A DNA stretch of 64,000 nt from Arthrobacter sp. SO5 (GCF_020532805.1 NZ_MQTQ01000053.1:115265-179264); one strand, 5' to 3'. Positions 53,493 through 62,642 are shown, counted from the first letter of the stretch. Translations and numbers: made by a program. Notes: a model not told the origin generated them from the letters alone.

Positions 53493-54326
53493 ATGAGTTT
53501 CCTGATGGGCCCCGCCCTGCTGTTCTGCCCGGCCGACCGCCCGGAGCGCTACCAGAAAGCGTCCGAGCGTTCCGACGCCGTGATCGTTGACCTGGAGGAC
53601 GCCGTCGCGCCGGCCGACAAACAGCGTGCCCGCGGGGCCATCCTCGCCCAGCTCGGCTCCTCAGGCGAGGTTCCCGAACTGGACCCGAGCCGCACGATCA
53701 TCCGGGTCAATCCGGCCGGCACGGAGGAGTTCGAGAAGGACCTGCACTGCCTCAAGCACACCCCGTACCGGCACATCATGCTCGCCAAAGCCGAGAGCGC
53801 AGCCCAGCTCAAGGACCTTGCGGGCTACAGCGTGATTGCGCTCTGCGAGACGGCGGCCGGGATTCTCAACGCCGCCGCCATCGCGGCCGAGCCGAACGTC
53901 GTCGGGCTGATGTGGGGCGCCGAGGACCTGCTCGCCTCCCTCGGCGGCACATCCAGCAGGACGGACGACGGCGCCTACCGCGCTGTCGCGCTCCACGCCC
54001 GCTCCGCGGTCCTGGTGGCCGCCGGCGCGTTCGGCAAGGAAGCGATCGACTCCGTCTACGTCAACATCCCGGATCTTGAAGGACTCGCCGCGGAATCCCG
54101 TGACGCCGTGGCCTCGGGCTTCGGTTCCAAGGCATGCATCCACCCGAGCCAGGTGGCCGTGGTCCGGACTGCGTATGCGCCCTCCGACGCCGAGCTCGCC
54201 GCTGCGGCCGAACTGCTGGACGCGGCCGCCGCGGCCGGGTCAGGCGTCTTCGCGTTCCAGGGCAAGATGATCGACGGGCCTATCCTCAAGCACGCCGAAT
54301 CCACTCTCCGCCGGGCCGGACGGTAG
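53493..54326 (+). CDS. citE: CitE-like acyl-CoA lyase (HMG-CoA/citramalyl-CoA lyase type)
   Basis: The 277-residue HpcH/HpaI-CitE family TIM barrel has LFCPADRPERYQKASERSDAVIVDLEDAVAP (Arg and Asp/Glu for CoA and Mg2+), the Mg2+ ligand Glu in VIALCETAAGILN, and GLMWGAEDLLASLGG. FGSKACIHPSQV closes the site. Citrate-lyase genes citD/citF are absent, so it acts alone. The characterised M. tuberculosis homologue Rv2498c cleaves HMG-CoA and citramalyl-CoA. Placed last in the operon here, it should give acetyl-CoA and acetoacetate. ATG 53493 is chosen; an earlier start lies within the MaoC gene. Confidence 0.88.
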   Translation: MSFLMGPALLFCPADRPERYQKASERSDAVIVDLEDAVAPADKQRARGAILAQLGSSGEVPELDPSRTIIRVNPAGTEEFEKDLHCLKHTPYRHIMLAKAESAAQLKDLAGYSVIALCETAAGILNAAAIAAEPNVVGLMWGAEDLLASLGGTSSRTDDGAYRAVALHARSAVLVAAGAFGKEAIDSVYVNIPDLEGLAAESRDAVASGFGSKACIHPSQVAVVRTAYAPSDAELAAAAELLDAAAAAGSGVFAFQGKMIDGPILKHAESTLRRAGR

Positions 54327-54362
54327 CTTCCGGGGCTGCGGCTCTCGTCTATCTTCGCGGCG

Positions 54363-54444
54363 CGTGGTGGGGCCGTGCTCCCCAGGGTGGAATCTCGTCG
54401 ATTCACCACGAATGGCCGCTTTGGCGGGTCCTATGGCGGCCATT
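54363..54444. repeat. Double-hairpin palindromic repeat element, copy 2
   Basis: The 133-base spacer between convergent citE and the LMF-like gene holds an outer pair CGTGGTG / CACCACG (54363-54369, 54404-54410) and an inner perfect nine-bp hairpin AATGGCCGC / GCGGCCATT (54411-54419, 54436-54444). The stretch CGATTCACCACGAATGGCCG is nearly the same as in the element at 45355-45443. Confidence 0.75.
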
Positions 54445-54459
54445 TGCGTCCAACGGGGA

Positions 54460-55944
54460 TCAGCTCTCCGGCGGCAGGGACAACGGCCCGAGGGCTACGG
54501 ACAGCGGCGTCCGGATCCACCGTTGGTGGGTGTCCCGGTACTCGGTCCGGGTGGCGAAGCGGTACAGGTAGCTGCGGGCACGCACCCAGCGGGGGCGTTC
54601 GCCGTCGAACGGGTCATGGCGCAGCAGCCGCAACAGGGGCCGGTCGGCCTCGAGCAGCCTGGCCAAGAAGGCGTAGAACCACTCCTCGTGGACGGTGCGC
54701 AGGGGCAGGAACCACATCAGCCAGTCAAGCCGCAGGTGATAGGGAGCCCACTGCCGCGGCAGACGCCGGACGTCCCCCGGTTTGCCCTTGAAGCCGTACT
54801 CCCGCCAGTCGGCGTCGTCCCCGGGCTCCGCGTCGAGGGTCCCCTCCACCACGATCTCGATCCGCCTTTTCGTGACAGTGCCGAAGGCGCCGTAGGTGTT
54901 CACCAGCTGCCAGCGGTTGAAGCTGGCGTTCATCAGCTGCTGGCGGGAGAGGAGGTTCTCCAGGGGCCGGTAGCTCAGCACCACGAGGAACGCGCTGGCG
55001 AGCAGGACCACCACGAGCCACGGCACCGGCGCCTGGCTGCCGGTGCCTGCACCAGCAGCTGGGACGGCATCCCAGGCCGGGGCGTGCCAGTCGAGCGGGA
55101 TGGCCGGCAGCACGGCATGCGCCACCGGATCACTGACCGCTGCGAAGGCGAGCAGGATCGCCATCCAGTTGAGCCAGGCGAAGTTCCCGCTCGCCACCAG
55201 CCAGAGCTGCGTGAAGATGATGACCCCGGCCGCGGCGCTCGCCAGGGGTTGCGGTGCAAAGAGGAAGAACGGCACCACCAGCTGGGCGAAGTGGTTGCCC
55301 AGGACCTCCAGCCGGTGCCACAACTTGGGGAGCAGATGGGCCTGACGGCTCAGCGGGCCCGGCATCGGCTGGGTCTCGTGGTGGTAGTACAGGGCCGTCA
55401 GGTCCCGCCACTCGCGGCCGCCCCGGATCTTGATCAGCCCGGCCCCGAACTCCAGCCGGAACACCAGCCACGCCAGCAGGATCAGGACAGGCCGCGGCGG
55501 GGGAGTCTGGTCGGAGCCGAGGAACGCCACTGTGAACCCCGCCTCGAGCAGCAGCATTTCCCAGCCGAAGCCGTAAAAGGCCTGGCCCACATTCACGATC
55601 GACATGTACAACAGCCACAGCGTCAGGAAAGCGAGCAGCGGTACCCAGGGCGGGCCGAGCTGGGGCAGGCCAAGGACCAGGGCGGCGGCAATGGCCATGC
55701 CGGACCAGCAGACGCCCCGCAGCAAGCGGTCCGAATAGCGCCAATGGAACAGGCTGGGCCGTCCCAGGCGCCGGAACCCGTCCAGATAGTCCGGCACCGG
55801 CAGCAGGCCGCGCTCGCCGAGGAGGGCCGGGAACTGGTTGAGCGAGGAGAGGAACGCCACGAAGTAGAGCGTCGCGATGCCGCGCTGCAGCACCTGCCGG
55901 GCGAACTCGTACTCCGGCGCGTCAAACCAGGCCGTCCACTCCAC
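54460..55944 (-). CDS. Lipase maturation factor (LMF)-family membrane protein
   Basis: A 494-residue protein with about nine to ten hydrophobic helices in residues 20-330 and a soluble C-terminal domain. FGWEMLLLEAGFTVAFLG, LIKIRGGREWRDLTALYYHHETQPMP and LVNTYGAFGTVTKRRIEIVVEG are typical of the LMF1/LMF2 (PF06762) family. Vertebrate LMF1 is an ER chaperone of lipases, whereas the bacterial role is unknown. The GTG start at 55944 is MEWTAWF. It is monocistronic and divergent from dxr, with a palindrome in the common 166-base spacer. Confidence 0.85.
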   Translation of the reverse strand: MEWTAWFDAPEYEFARQVLQRGIATLYFVAFLSSLNQFPALLGERGLLPVPDYLDGFRRLGRPSLFHWRYSDRLLRGVCWSGMAIAAALVLGLPQLGPPWVPLLAFLTLWLLYMSIVNVGQAFYGFGWEMLLLEAGFTVAFLGSDQTPPPRPVLILLAWLVFRLEFGAGLIKIRGGREWRDLTALYYHHETQPMPGPLSRQAHLLPKLWHRLEVLGNHFAQLVVPFFLFAPQPLASAAAGVIIFTQLWLVASGNFAWLNWMAILLAFAAVSDPVAHAVLPAIPLDWHAPAWDAVPAAGAGTGSQAPVPWLVVVLLASAFLVVLSYRPLENLLSRQQLMNASFNRWQLVNTYGAFGTVTKRRIEIVVEGTLDAEPGDDADWREYGFKGKPGDVRRLPRQWAPYHLRLDWLMWFLPLRTVHEEWFYAFLARLLEADRPLLRLLRHDPFDGERPRWVRARSYLYRFATRTEYRDTHQRWIRTPLSVALGPLSLPPES

Positions 55945-56007
55945 GATTCACACGTTACGCCTGCGGCGTGCCGCGTCAACGTGCGGCGGCGTGCCCGCCC
56001 GGGCGGG

Positions 56008-56070
56008 CGTCGAGTGGTCACATCGCGGCAGTGTTCCGCGCTGACACTGCCGTGAAATGACCCCTCGACG
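56008..56070. repeat. 27-bp imperfect palindrome between divergent LMF-like gene and dxr
   Basis: Arms 56008-56034 and 56044-56070 pair at 23 of 27 positions around a nine-base loop. The location is upstream of both genes, so it is not a terminator of either. The shared GAGGGGTCATTTC/CGGGGTCACTTC core relates it to the inverted repeat at 2265-2333. Confidence 0.7.
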
Positions 56071-56110
56071 GGAATCTCCCTGCGCCGGCGCGGTGCGGGA
56101 TACTTAAGCC

Positions 56111-57313
56111 ATGCAGACTTCGGAATCAGTGCAGCCGCGCAAGATCGTCCTCCTCGGGTCCACCGGTTCCATCGGCACGCAGGCGATCGACGTCGTCGAC
56201 GGCGCCCCCCACCTGTTCGAGGTCGTGGCGCTCAGCGCCGGCGGCGGCAACCCGGAGCTCCTGGCCCGGCAGGCCGTCCACACCCGCGCCCGGGCCATCG
56301 GCACCGCGGCCGGCGACGCGAAAACCCTTCAGGCACTGATCGACGACGCCGCCCGCACCGCCGGCGTGGCCGGCTACCGGCCCGAGATCATCACCGGCCC
56401 GGACGCCTCCACCCGGATCGCGGAGATCGAGGCCGACGTCGTGCTCAACGGCATCACCGGCTCCATCGGCTTGGCGCCCACCCTGGCCGCGCTCAAGTCC
56501 GGGGCCACCCTGGCCCTGGCCAACAAGGAGTCCCTGATTGTCGGCGGCGCCCTCGTCAAGGCCGCGGCCCGCGAGGGCCAGATCGTCCCGGTCGACTCCG
56601 AACACTCCGCGATCGCCCAATGCCTGCGCTCCGGGACCGCTGCCGAAGTGGACCGGCTGATCCTCACCGCATCCGGCGGCCCCTTCCGCGGCATGACCCG
56701 GGACCAGCTCCATGACGTCTCCCCGCAGGACGCCCTCGCCCACCCCACGTGGGACATGGGCCTCATGGTGACGACGAACTCCGCGAGCCTGGTCAACAAA
56801 GGCCTCGAAGTCATCGAGGCGCACCTGCTCTTCGATATCCCGCTGGAGAAGATCGACGTCGTAGTCCACCCGCAGTCCGTGGTCCACTCCATGGTCCAGT
56901 TCATCGACGGCTCCACGATCGCCCAGGCCTCGCCGCCGGACATGCGCCTGCCCATCGCCCTGGGCCTCGGCTGGCCGGACCGTGTCCCGCAAGCAGCCCA
57001 GGCCTGCGACTGGAGCAAGGCCACCACCTGGACCTTCGAACCGCTGGACACGGTGGCGTTCCCCGCCGTCGGACTGGCCAAGGATGCCGCCAGGGGAGGC
57101 AGCACCTTCCCGGCCGTGTTCAATGCCGCCAACGAGGAGGCCGTCATGGCCTTCCACGCCGGCCGGATCCGGTTCACCGATATTCTCGATACCATCGAAG
57201 CCGTACTCAGCGAACACACAGGGTCCTCCGGGCTGACGGTGGAGTCCGTGCTGGATGCTGAAAGATGGGCACGTGCCCGCGCCCACGAACTTTTGGCCGT
57301 TAGAAGCGTCTAG
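56111..57313 (+). CDS. dxr: 1-deoxy-D-xylulose-5-phosphate reductoisomerase
   Basis: The 400-residue NADPH enzyme of the MEP isoprenoid pathway turns DXP into [22 protein letters not shown] binds NADPH, and [25 protein letters not shown] (metal ligands Asp and Glu) and [11 protein letters not shown] (the flexible loop region) follow. The C-terminal helical domain ends with [20 protein letters not shown] 56111 gives a short N-terminal tail before the Rossmann fold. The site-2 protease gene starts 18 bases after its stop, the usual actinobacterial pairing. Confidence 0.97.
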   Translation: MQTSESVQPRKIVLLGSTGSIGTQAIDVVDGAPHLFEVVALSAGGGNPELLARQAVHTRARAIGTAAGDAKTLQALIDDAARTAGVAGYRPEIITGPDASTRIAEIEADVVLNGITGSIGLAPTLAALKSGATLALANKESLIVGGALVKAAAREGQIVPVDSEHSAIAQCLRSGTAAEVDRLILTASGGPFRGMTRDQLHDVSPQDALAHPTWDMGLMVTTNSASLVNKGLEVIEAHLLFDIPLEKIDVVVHPQSVVHSMVQFIDGSTIAQASPPDMRLPIALGLGWPDRVPQAAQACDWSKATTWTFEPLDTVAFPAVGLAKDAARGGSTFPAVFNAANEEAVMAFHAGRIRFTDILDTIEAVLSEHTGSSGLTVESVLDAERWARARAHELLAVRSV

Positions 57314-57331
57314 GAAGCAGCAGATCGAAGT

Positions 57332-58663
57332 ATGAGCCCCGTCCTCCTCTTTATCCTCGGTGTCGTCTTTGTGGCGATCGGCATCGCCGTGTCCATCGCC
57401 CTCCACGAAGTGGGACACCTGCTGCCGGCCAAGCTGTTCAAGGTCCGGGTCACCAAGTACATGATCGGGTTCGGACCCACGCTCTGGTCGCGGACGAGGG
57501 GCGAGACTGAATACGGCTTCAAGGCCATCCCGCTGGGCGGCTTCGTCTCGATGATCGGCATGTACCCGCCGAACAAGGAGGACGGGACGGTGCGCCCCTC
57601 CAGCACCGGCATGTTCCAGAGCCTCGCCTCGGACGCCCGCTCGCTGGCCCACGAGGAAATCGGCCCCGAGGATCGGAACCGCGTGTTTTACCGGCTCCCG
57701 GTCTGGAAAAAAGTCATCATCATGCTGGGCGGCCCGGCCATGAACTTGCTGATCGGCGTTGTGCTGACGGCCGTGCTGCTGATGGGGTTCGGCATCGCCA
57801 CGCAGACCACCACCATCGCCGACGTCTCCAAGTGCCAGGTCAAGGCCGGCGAGACCGTGGACCCGAACTCCGCCGACTGCAAGCTCACGCCGGCCGCCGC
57901 CGCGGGGCTCGAGCCCAACGACGTCATCACCTCCTTCGACGGCAAGCCCGTCACCAGCTGGGACCAGCTGACCGGCTGGATCCGAGCCTCGGCGGACAAA
58001 CAGGTCAGCATCACGGTGGAGCGCGACGGCGGCCCCGTCACCGCGACCGTCACCCCCGTCCTCTCGGCACGCCCGGTGATCGGCGACGACGGCCGGCAGG
58101 CCAAGGACGCCGACGGCAAGCTCCGGTACCAGGACGTCGGCTTCCTGGGCATCGGTGCGCAGACGGCCCTCGTGCCGCAGCCCGCGTCCACCGTCCTTCC
58201 GATGGCGGGCGAGAACATCAAGCAGGTCGCCGGCGTGATCGTGAACCTCCCGGCGCGCGTGGCCGGCGTCGCCAAGGCAGCCTTCAGCGAGGAGCCCCGC
58301 GATCCCAACGGCCCTATCAGCGTGGTCGGTGTGGGGCGGGTGGCCGGCGAGGTCGCCGCCATGGAACAGGTTCCGCTGCAGTCCCGGCTCGGCGCCCTGG
58401 TGGGCCTGCTCGCCGGCCTCAACTTCGCCCTGGCGGTCTTCAACCTGGTGCCGCTGCTTCCGCTCGACGGCGGCCACGTGGCCGGCGCACTCTACGAAGG
58501 GGCCCGGCGCCGGCTTGCCAAGCTCCTCGGCCGCCCGGATCCCGGCGCGTTCGACATCGCCAAGCTTCTGCCGGTCACTTACGTGGTGGCGGTGCTGCTG
58601 ATGGGCATGGGCGCCCTGCTGATCTACGCGGACATCGTCAAACCGGTCAACCTCTTCGGCTGA
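57332..58663 (+). CDS. Site-2 intramembrane metalloprotease (M50; Rip1/RseP type)
   Basis: The 443-residue protease has the zinc motif IALHEVGHLLPAKLF in the first helix (about 23-37), a PDZ domain in the middle (GLEPNDVITSFDGKPVTSWDQLTGWI, about 190-215) and the third-ligand motif [16 protein letters not shown] near residue 378. Four membrane helices are visible. It cleaves anti-sigma factors within the membrane, as mycobacterial Rip1 does in the same dxr-rip1-ispG context. It follows dxr by 18 bases. After it, a 259-base spacer and an inserted SatD module separate it from ispG. Confidence 0.93.
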   Translation: MSPVLLFILGVVFVAIGIAVSIALHEVGHLLPAKLFKVRVTKYMIGFGPTLWSRTRGETEYGFKAIPLGGFVSMIGMYPPNKEDGTVRPSSTGMFQSLASDARSLAHEEIGPEDRNRVFYRLPVWKKVIIMLGGPAMNLLIGVVLTAVLLMGFGIATQTTTIADVSKCQVKAGETVDPNSADCKLTPAAAAGLEPNDVITSFDGKPVTSWDQLTGWIRASADKQVSITVERDGGPVTATVTPVLSARPVIGDDGRQAKDADGKLRYQDVGFLGIGAQTALVPQPASTVLPMAGENIKQVAGVIVNLPARVAGVAKAAFSEEPRDPNGPISVVGVGRVAGEVAAMEQVPLQSRLGALVGLLAGLNFALAVFNLVPLLPLDGGHVAGALYEGARRRLAKLLGRPDPGAFDIAKLLPVTYVVAVLLMGMGALLIYADIVKPVNLFG

Positions 58664-58848
58664 CCATGCGGCCCTGCGGCCCGCGGACGCGTCCCGGGAG
58701 GGTCAGTGCGGTGCACGGCCTGGGTGCCGAGGGAACTCGGGATCGCCGGAGCGCTGCCAGGACGCCGGAAGTTTACGGCGACCTGGCAGCTTTCCGGCGA
58801 TTTCGGCGCGAGCCTGGGCCCACAGGCGTCGTCGATTAGTCATTCTCA

Positions 58849-58889
58849 GCTTATTTTGGCTTATTTTCAGTAATCAGCTGAAAGTGATT
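58849..58889. promoter_or_regulatory. AT-rich repeat cluster upstream of the satD-like gene
   Basis: In a spacer far more AT-rich than its surroundings, GCTTATTTT occurs at 58849-58857 and 58859-58867, one helical turn apart. Two overlapping inverted repeats follow: TTTCAG-N7-CTGAAA (58865-58883) and AATCA-N8-TGATT (58872-58889). They lie 34-74 bases before the SatD-like start codon. This is a likely promoter/operator region for that operon. The rest of spacer 58664-58922 shows nothing recognisable. Confidence 0.55.
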
Positions 58890-58922
58890 GATTCTCTAGG
58901 ATCAGCCACTTAGGGTGGGGCT

Positions 58923-59693
58923 ATGTATGTGATGACCATCGACCAGCGCGGCAGCAGCGCCGACGTCGACCGCGTCCCGGGTCTCCTGGCTGAACTGGCC
59001 GGGCTCTCCACGGCCGGTCGCTTCGAGCGTTCCGTGGGCGACGAAGTCCAGGGGGTCGTGGAGCGTCCGGACGAAGTCGTGGACATCGCGCTGCACGCCC
59101 TGCGCAGCGGCCGCTGGTACGTGGGGATCGGGGTCGGTGCGGTGCACCTGCCGCTGCCGGCCAGCCCGCGCGAAGGATCCGGGCCCGCCTTCGTCGCGGC
59201 GCGCGTGGCCGTCGAGAAGGCCAAGTCCGGGGCCGCCCACGTGCCACTCGCCGTCGTCTCCGGAGGCCTGCGCAGGGGAGAGGCTGCCCCCTCGCCCGCG
59301 GGATCTGCCGGCGCCTACGCCTGCGCCAATGCCGAGGCGGTGCTGCGCCTGATCGGACGGCTGGTCCAGGACCGGACCGCCGCCCAGTGGAAGGTGGTGG
59401 ATGTGCTGCGCGCGGTGCAGCACGGCCAGTCCGGCACACACGGGACGCAGAAAATAGCCGCCCGGGAACTGGGAATCACCGAACAATCGGTGAGCCGTGC
59501 GCTGCTGCGCTCCGGCTGGCAGGAAGAATGGGCTGCGCGGCCAGCGGCGGAAATGCTGCTGGACTTCGCCCACGGAATCATCGCCGGCAAAGACGACCTC
59601 CGTGAGCATTCCACGGCCGGGGCCAAGGACCCGGCCCCGACCCGGCGCACGGAGCCCCGCACCCAGGACCACCACACAGAAGGAGACCGGTGA
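58923..59693 (+). CDS. SatD-family protein with C-terminal HTH
   Basis: The 256-residue protein matches the SatD-like family: RFERSVGDEVQGVVERPDEVVDIALHALRSGRWYVGIGVGAV near the front has the conserved G-D-E-x-Q. A helix-turn-helix-like segment lies at about 180-198 (KIAARELGITEQSVSRALLRSGW), consistent with DNA binding. The C-terminal 35 residues are polar and disordered. SatD proteins are poorly understood and were linked to acid/stress loci in streptococci. GTG 59690 of the next membrane protein overlaps its stop (GTGA), so the two form a unit. The gene is inserted between the normally adjacent rip1 and ispG. Confidence 0.78.
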   Translation: MYVMTIDQRGSSADVDRVPGLLAELAGLSTAGRFERSVGDEVQGVVERPDEVVDIALHALRSGRWYVGIGVGAVHLPLPASPREGSGPAFVAARVAVEKAKSGAAHVPLAVVSGGLRRGEAAPSPAGSAGAYACANAEAVLRLIGRLVQDRTAAQWKVVDVLRAVQHGQSGTHGTQKIAARELGITEQSVSRALLRSGWQEEWAARPAAEMLLDFAHGIIAGKDDLREHSTAGAKDPAPTRRTEPRTQDHHTEGDR

Positions 59694-60190
59694 ACGCCCT
59701 TTGGATCACCCTGGCCCTGCTCACAGCCGGGTTCGCCGGCTGGCCCGTGACGGCGCTGGTCTTCCGGCTCGCCCGCACCATCGATGACCGGGCCGACGCC
59801 GGCGCCGTCGCCGGCGCCACAGACGCCGCCGAGGACCCCGCGGCCGACGTCACCGTCGATCCCCTGACCGGACCGGCGGAACCGGCCGGGCCGGCCCCGG
59901 CCCCGCAGCCGGCGCACAACGCCGCAGCGGACGCCGAAGCCGTCAGCAGTGCCCGGATACTGCGGGGAGGCGCGATCATCGGCATCCTCGAGCGGCTGGC
60001 GGTCTGCCTCGCGATCCTGGCGGGCCAGCCCGTCGCCATCGCCTACGTCGTCGCCATCAAGGGACTCGGGCGCTTCGCGGAACTGAAGGCGACGCCTGTG
60101 GCCGCCGAGCGTTTCATCATCGGCACCCTCACGTCCATGTTGTGGGCCGCCGGCATCGCCGCACTGGCCAAGGTGCTCTTCCTCCTCTGA
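59690..60190 (+). CDS. Membrane protein partner of the SatD-like protein
   Basis: The 166-residue protein has an N-terminal helix (ALWITLALLTAGFAGWPVTALVF), a long Ala/Asp/Pro-rich loop (about 33-85), and two or three C-terminal helices (GGAIIGILERLAVCLAILAGQPVAIAYVVAIKGLGRFAEL and FIIGTLTSMLWAAGIAALAKVLFLL). I do not recognise a named family, but such proteins commonly sit next to satD-like genes in actinobacteria. GILERLAVC and KGLGRFAEL look conserved. The start GTG overlaps the satD-like stop by four bases. CTGAGG-type hexamer repeats follow its stop at 60189-60210. Confidence 0.7.
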   Translation: MNALWITLALLTAGFAGWPVTALVFRLARTIDDRADAGAVAGATDAAEDPAADVTVDPLTGPAEPAGPAPAPQPAHNAAADAEAVSSARILRGGAIIGILERLAVCLAILAGQPVAIAYVVAIKGLGRFAELKATPVAAERFIIGTLTSMLWAAGIAALAKVLFLL

Positions 60191-60271
60191 GGCTGAGGCT
60201 GAGGCTGACGCTGAGGGCCGCGGGACGGGCCCGGATGCATGCTCGGGCAACCGGGGCGATAGTGTATGCAT

Positions 60272-60565
60272 ATGACTGTTTTTGCTGTTGAGTATGTATA
60301 CGACGCCGAATCCTCCGAGGCCCGCGATGCCAGCCGCCCTGCGCACCGTGAATGGACCGCAGGACTTGCCCAGGACGGCACGCTCCTGGCCAGCGGCCCC
60401 TACGGTGACGGCGCCGGTGCCCTGCTCATCTTCGAGGCGGCCGACGAGCCGGCCCTGAACGAACTCCTCAAGCAGGATCCGTTCGCCGCCGCCAGCGCCA
60501 TCTCCGGCACCCGCACCACCGTCTGGGTGCCCTTGACCGGTCTCCTGGCCACCCGCGCTGCGTAG
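60272..60565 (+). CDS. YciI family protein
   Basis: A 97-residue single-domain YCII protein with a ferredoxin-like fold: MTVFAVEYVYDAE, the conserved HREWTAGLAQDGTLLASGPYGDGAGALLIFEA with His and Asp, and NELLKQDPFAAASAI. The family contains dimeric proteins with a possible enzymatic pocket (His-Asp) but no general function. ATG 60272 (MTVFAVEY) fits the family better than ATG 60266, six bases earlier. It stands between the SatD module and ispG and is probably transcribed separately or with ispG. Confidence 0.85.
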   Translation: MTVFAVEYVYDAESSEARDASRPAHREWTAGLAQDGTLLASGPYGDGAGALLIFEAADEPALNELLKQDPFAAASAISGTRTTVWVPLTGLLATRAA

Positions 60566-60625
60566 CCCGTCTCCGCAACCGACCTTCGATACTTCGATGC
60601 CGTTTCTTTCACACAAGGAGTCCAT

Positions 60626-61792
60626 GTGACCTCGGTCAGCCTGGGAATGCCGTCAGCACCGCCCCCCGTCCTCGCGCCGCGGCGCAAGACCCGCCAGATC
60701 AAGGTGGGCTCGGTCGGCGTCGGCTCCGATTCGCCCATCAGCGTGCAGTCGATGACCACCACGCCCACCACGGACATCAACGCCACACTGCAGCAGATCG
60801 CCGAGCTCACCGCCACCGGCTGTGACATTGTGCGCGTCGCCTGCCCGTCCGCGGACGACGCCGAGGCCCTGCCGATCATCGCCCGCAAGTCCCAGATCCC
60901 CGTGATCGCGGACATCCACTTCCAGCCGAAGTACGTCTTCGCCGCGATCGAAGCCGGCTGCGCCGCGGTCCGCGTGAATCCGGGGAACATCCGCAAGTTC
61001 GATGACCAGGTCAAGGAAATCGCCCGCGCGGCCAAGGACCACGGCACCTCCATCCGCATCGGCATTAACGCCGGATCGCTGGAGCCCGGGATCCTGAAGA
61101 AGTACGGCAAGGCCACCCCGGAAGCCCTCGTGGAATCCGCCGTCTGGGAAGCCTCGCTGTTCGAAGAGCACGGATTCTACGACTTCAAGATTTCGGTCAA
61201 GCACAACGATCCCGTCATCATGGTGGCCGCCTACGAGATGCTCGCCGAACAGGGCGACTGGCCGCTGCACCTGGGCGTCACGGAGGCCGGTCCGGCGTTC
61301 CAGGGCACCATCAAGTCCGCCACCGCCTTCGGTGCCCTGCTCTCGCGCGGCATCGGCGACACCATCCGGGTTTCCCTCTCTGCGCCGCCGGTCGAGGAAA
61401 TCAAGGTGGGCAACCAGATCCTGCAGTCCCTCAACCTGCGCCCGCGCAAGCTCGAGATCGTTTCCTGCCCGTCCTGCGGGCGCGCCCAGGTGGACGTGTA
61501 CACGCTCGCTGAGCAGGTCACGGCCGGCCTGGAAGGCATGGAGATCCCGCTGCGCGTAGCCGTCATGGGCTGCGTCGTGAACGGCCCGGGTGAAGCCCGC
61601 GAGGCCGATCTCGGCGTCGCGTCCGGCAACGGCAAGGGCCAGATCTTCGTGCGGGGAGAGGTCATCAAGACTGTTCCGGAGGACCAGATTGTTGAGACAC
61701 TAATCGAAGAGGCCATGCGTATCGCCGAAGAGATGGGGGAGGCCGATGGCGAAGATGCTGTCAAGGGTAGCCCCGTGGTTAGCGTCTCGTAA
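60626..61792 (+). CDS. ispG: 4-hydroxy-3-methylbut-2-en-1-yl diphosphate synthase (flavodoxin)
   Basis: The 388-residue iron-sulfur enzyme catalyses the penultimate step of the MEP pathway. TIM-barrel parts [23 protein letters not shown] and [30 protein letters not shown] are visible. The 4Fe-4S ligands are in [11 protein letters not shown] (Cys-x2-Cys) and [15 protein letters not shown] (Cys and the conserved Glu). GTG 60626 follows ACAAGGAGTCCAT. The gene overlaps the next GNAT gene by 47 bases in a different frame. It belongs functionally with dxr 4.5 kb upstream. Confidence 0.96.
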   Translation: MTSVSLGMPSAPPPVLAPRRKTRQIKVGSVGVGSDSPISVQSMTTTPTTDINATLQQIAELTATGCDIVRVACPSADDAEALPIIARKSQIPVIADIHFQPKYVFAAIEAGCAAVRVNPGNIRKFDDQVKEIARAAKDHGTSIRIGINAGSLEPGILKKYGKATPEALVESAVWEASLFEEHGFYDFKISVKHNDPVIMVAAYEMLAEQGDWPLHLGVTEAGPAFQGTIKSATAFGALLSRGIGDTIRVSLSAPPVEEIKVGNQILQSLNLRPRKLEIVSCPSCGRAQVDVYTLAEQVTAGLEGMEIPLRVAVMGCVVNGPGEAREADLGVASGNGKGQIFVRGEVIKTVPEDQIVETLIEEAMRIAEEMGEADGEDAVKGSPVVSVS

Positions 61793-62642
61793 GGACGGCG
61801 CCGCTCCAGGGGCCAGTGTCCGGGTCCTCGGCGGCCCGGACACTGCGCAACTGCTGGACCTGGCGCGGCAGGACGCCGTCGCCAACGTCTTTATCCTCTC
61901 CCACCTGGAAACCGCCCGATCGGCGGCTCCCACCGCCGGGGGCGCCACCATCCTCGGCGTGTTCGACGGCGGGACCCTTCTGGGTGCGTGCTGGGCCGGC
62001 GCCAATCTGGTGCCAGTGCAGCTCGATCCCGAGTTCGTGGGGGTTGTCGCGGCGGCCGCGCACCGCTCCGGCCGCCGTTTCGCCTCGATCTTCGGCCCGG
62101 CCGAGACGGTGCTGGCCCTGTACACGGAGTTGGAGCAGCTGGGCCTCAGCGCCCACGAGATCCGCGAACACCAGCCCCTCATGACCATTTCCGGCCCGCC
62201 TGCCGTTCCATCGAACCCGCTGCTGGGCTTTGGCCAGCTTGCGGATTTCGACCGTATCCTGCCCGCCTGTGCAGCCATGTTCGAAGAGGAAGTGGGCTAC
62301 TCGCCCTACCTCGGCGGCCGGGACTACTACAGCCGCAGGGTCAAGGGGCTGATCCGTCAGGGGCACTCCCTGGTGCACGTGAACAAGGACGGCGAGGTGG
62401 TCTTCAAGGCCGAGCTCGGTGCCGTCACGCCCGATGTCACGCAGGTCCAGGGAGTCTGGATGAACCCGGACTTCCGGGGGCAGGGCCTCAGCGCCGGCTA
62501 CATGGCCGCCGTCGTTGTCCGGGCCATGACCCTCGCCCCGGTCACCAGCCTCTACGTCAATGACTTCAATACCCGCGCCCGCGCCACGTATGAGCGGGTC
62601 GGCTTCCGCCAGGTAGGCACGTTCGCCACAGTGCTGTTCTAG
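61746..62642 (+). CDS. DUF4081/GNAT-family N-acetyltransferase
   Basis: A 298-residue protein with two parts. An N-terminal DUF4081-like region (about 25-150; [27 protein letters not shown]) is followed by a GNAT domain (about 170-298) with [25 protein letters not shown] for acetyl-CoA binding and [30 protein letters not shown] at the end. Homologues follow ispG in most actinobacteria (mycobacterial Rv2867c). The substrate is unknown. The start at 61746 overlaps ispG by 47 bases; an ATG nine bases later is an alternative, but both imply overlap. Confidence 0.85.
   Translation: MAKMLSRVAPWLASRKDGAAPGASVRVLGGPDTAQLLDLARQDAVANVFILSHLETARSAAPTAGGATILGVFDGGTLLGACWAGANLVPVQLDPEFVGVVAAAAHRSGRRFASIFGPAETVLALYTELEQLGLSAHEIREHQPLMTISGPPAVPSNPLLGFGQLADFDRILPACAAMFEEEVGYSPYLGGRDYYSRRVKGLIRQGHSLVHVNKDGEVVFKAELGAVTPDVTQVQGVWMNPDFRGQGLSAGYMAAVVVRAMTLAPVTSLYVNDFNTRARATYERVGFRQVGTFATVLF

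Noticed and set aside
53493..54326. CitE as part of a citrate lyase complex
   Set aside because: No citD, citF, citC or citX is nearby; the operon context is leucine degradation, so a stand-alone acyl-CoA lyase is more likely.
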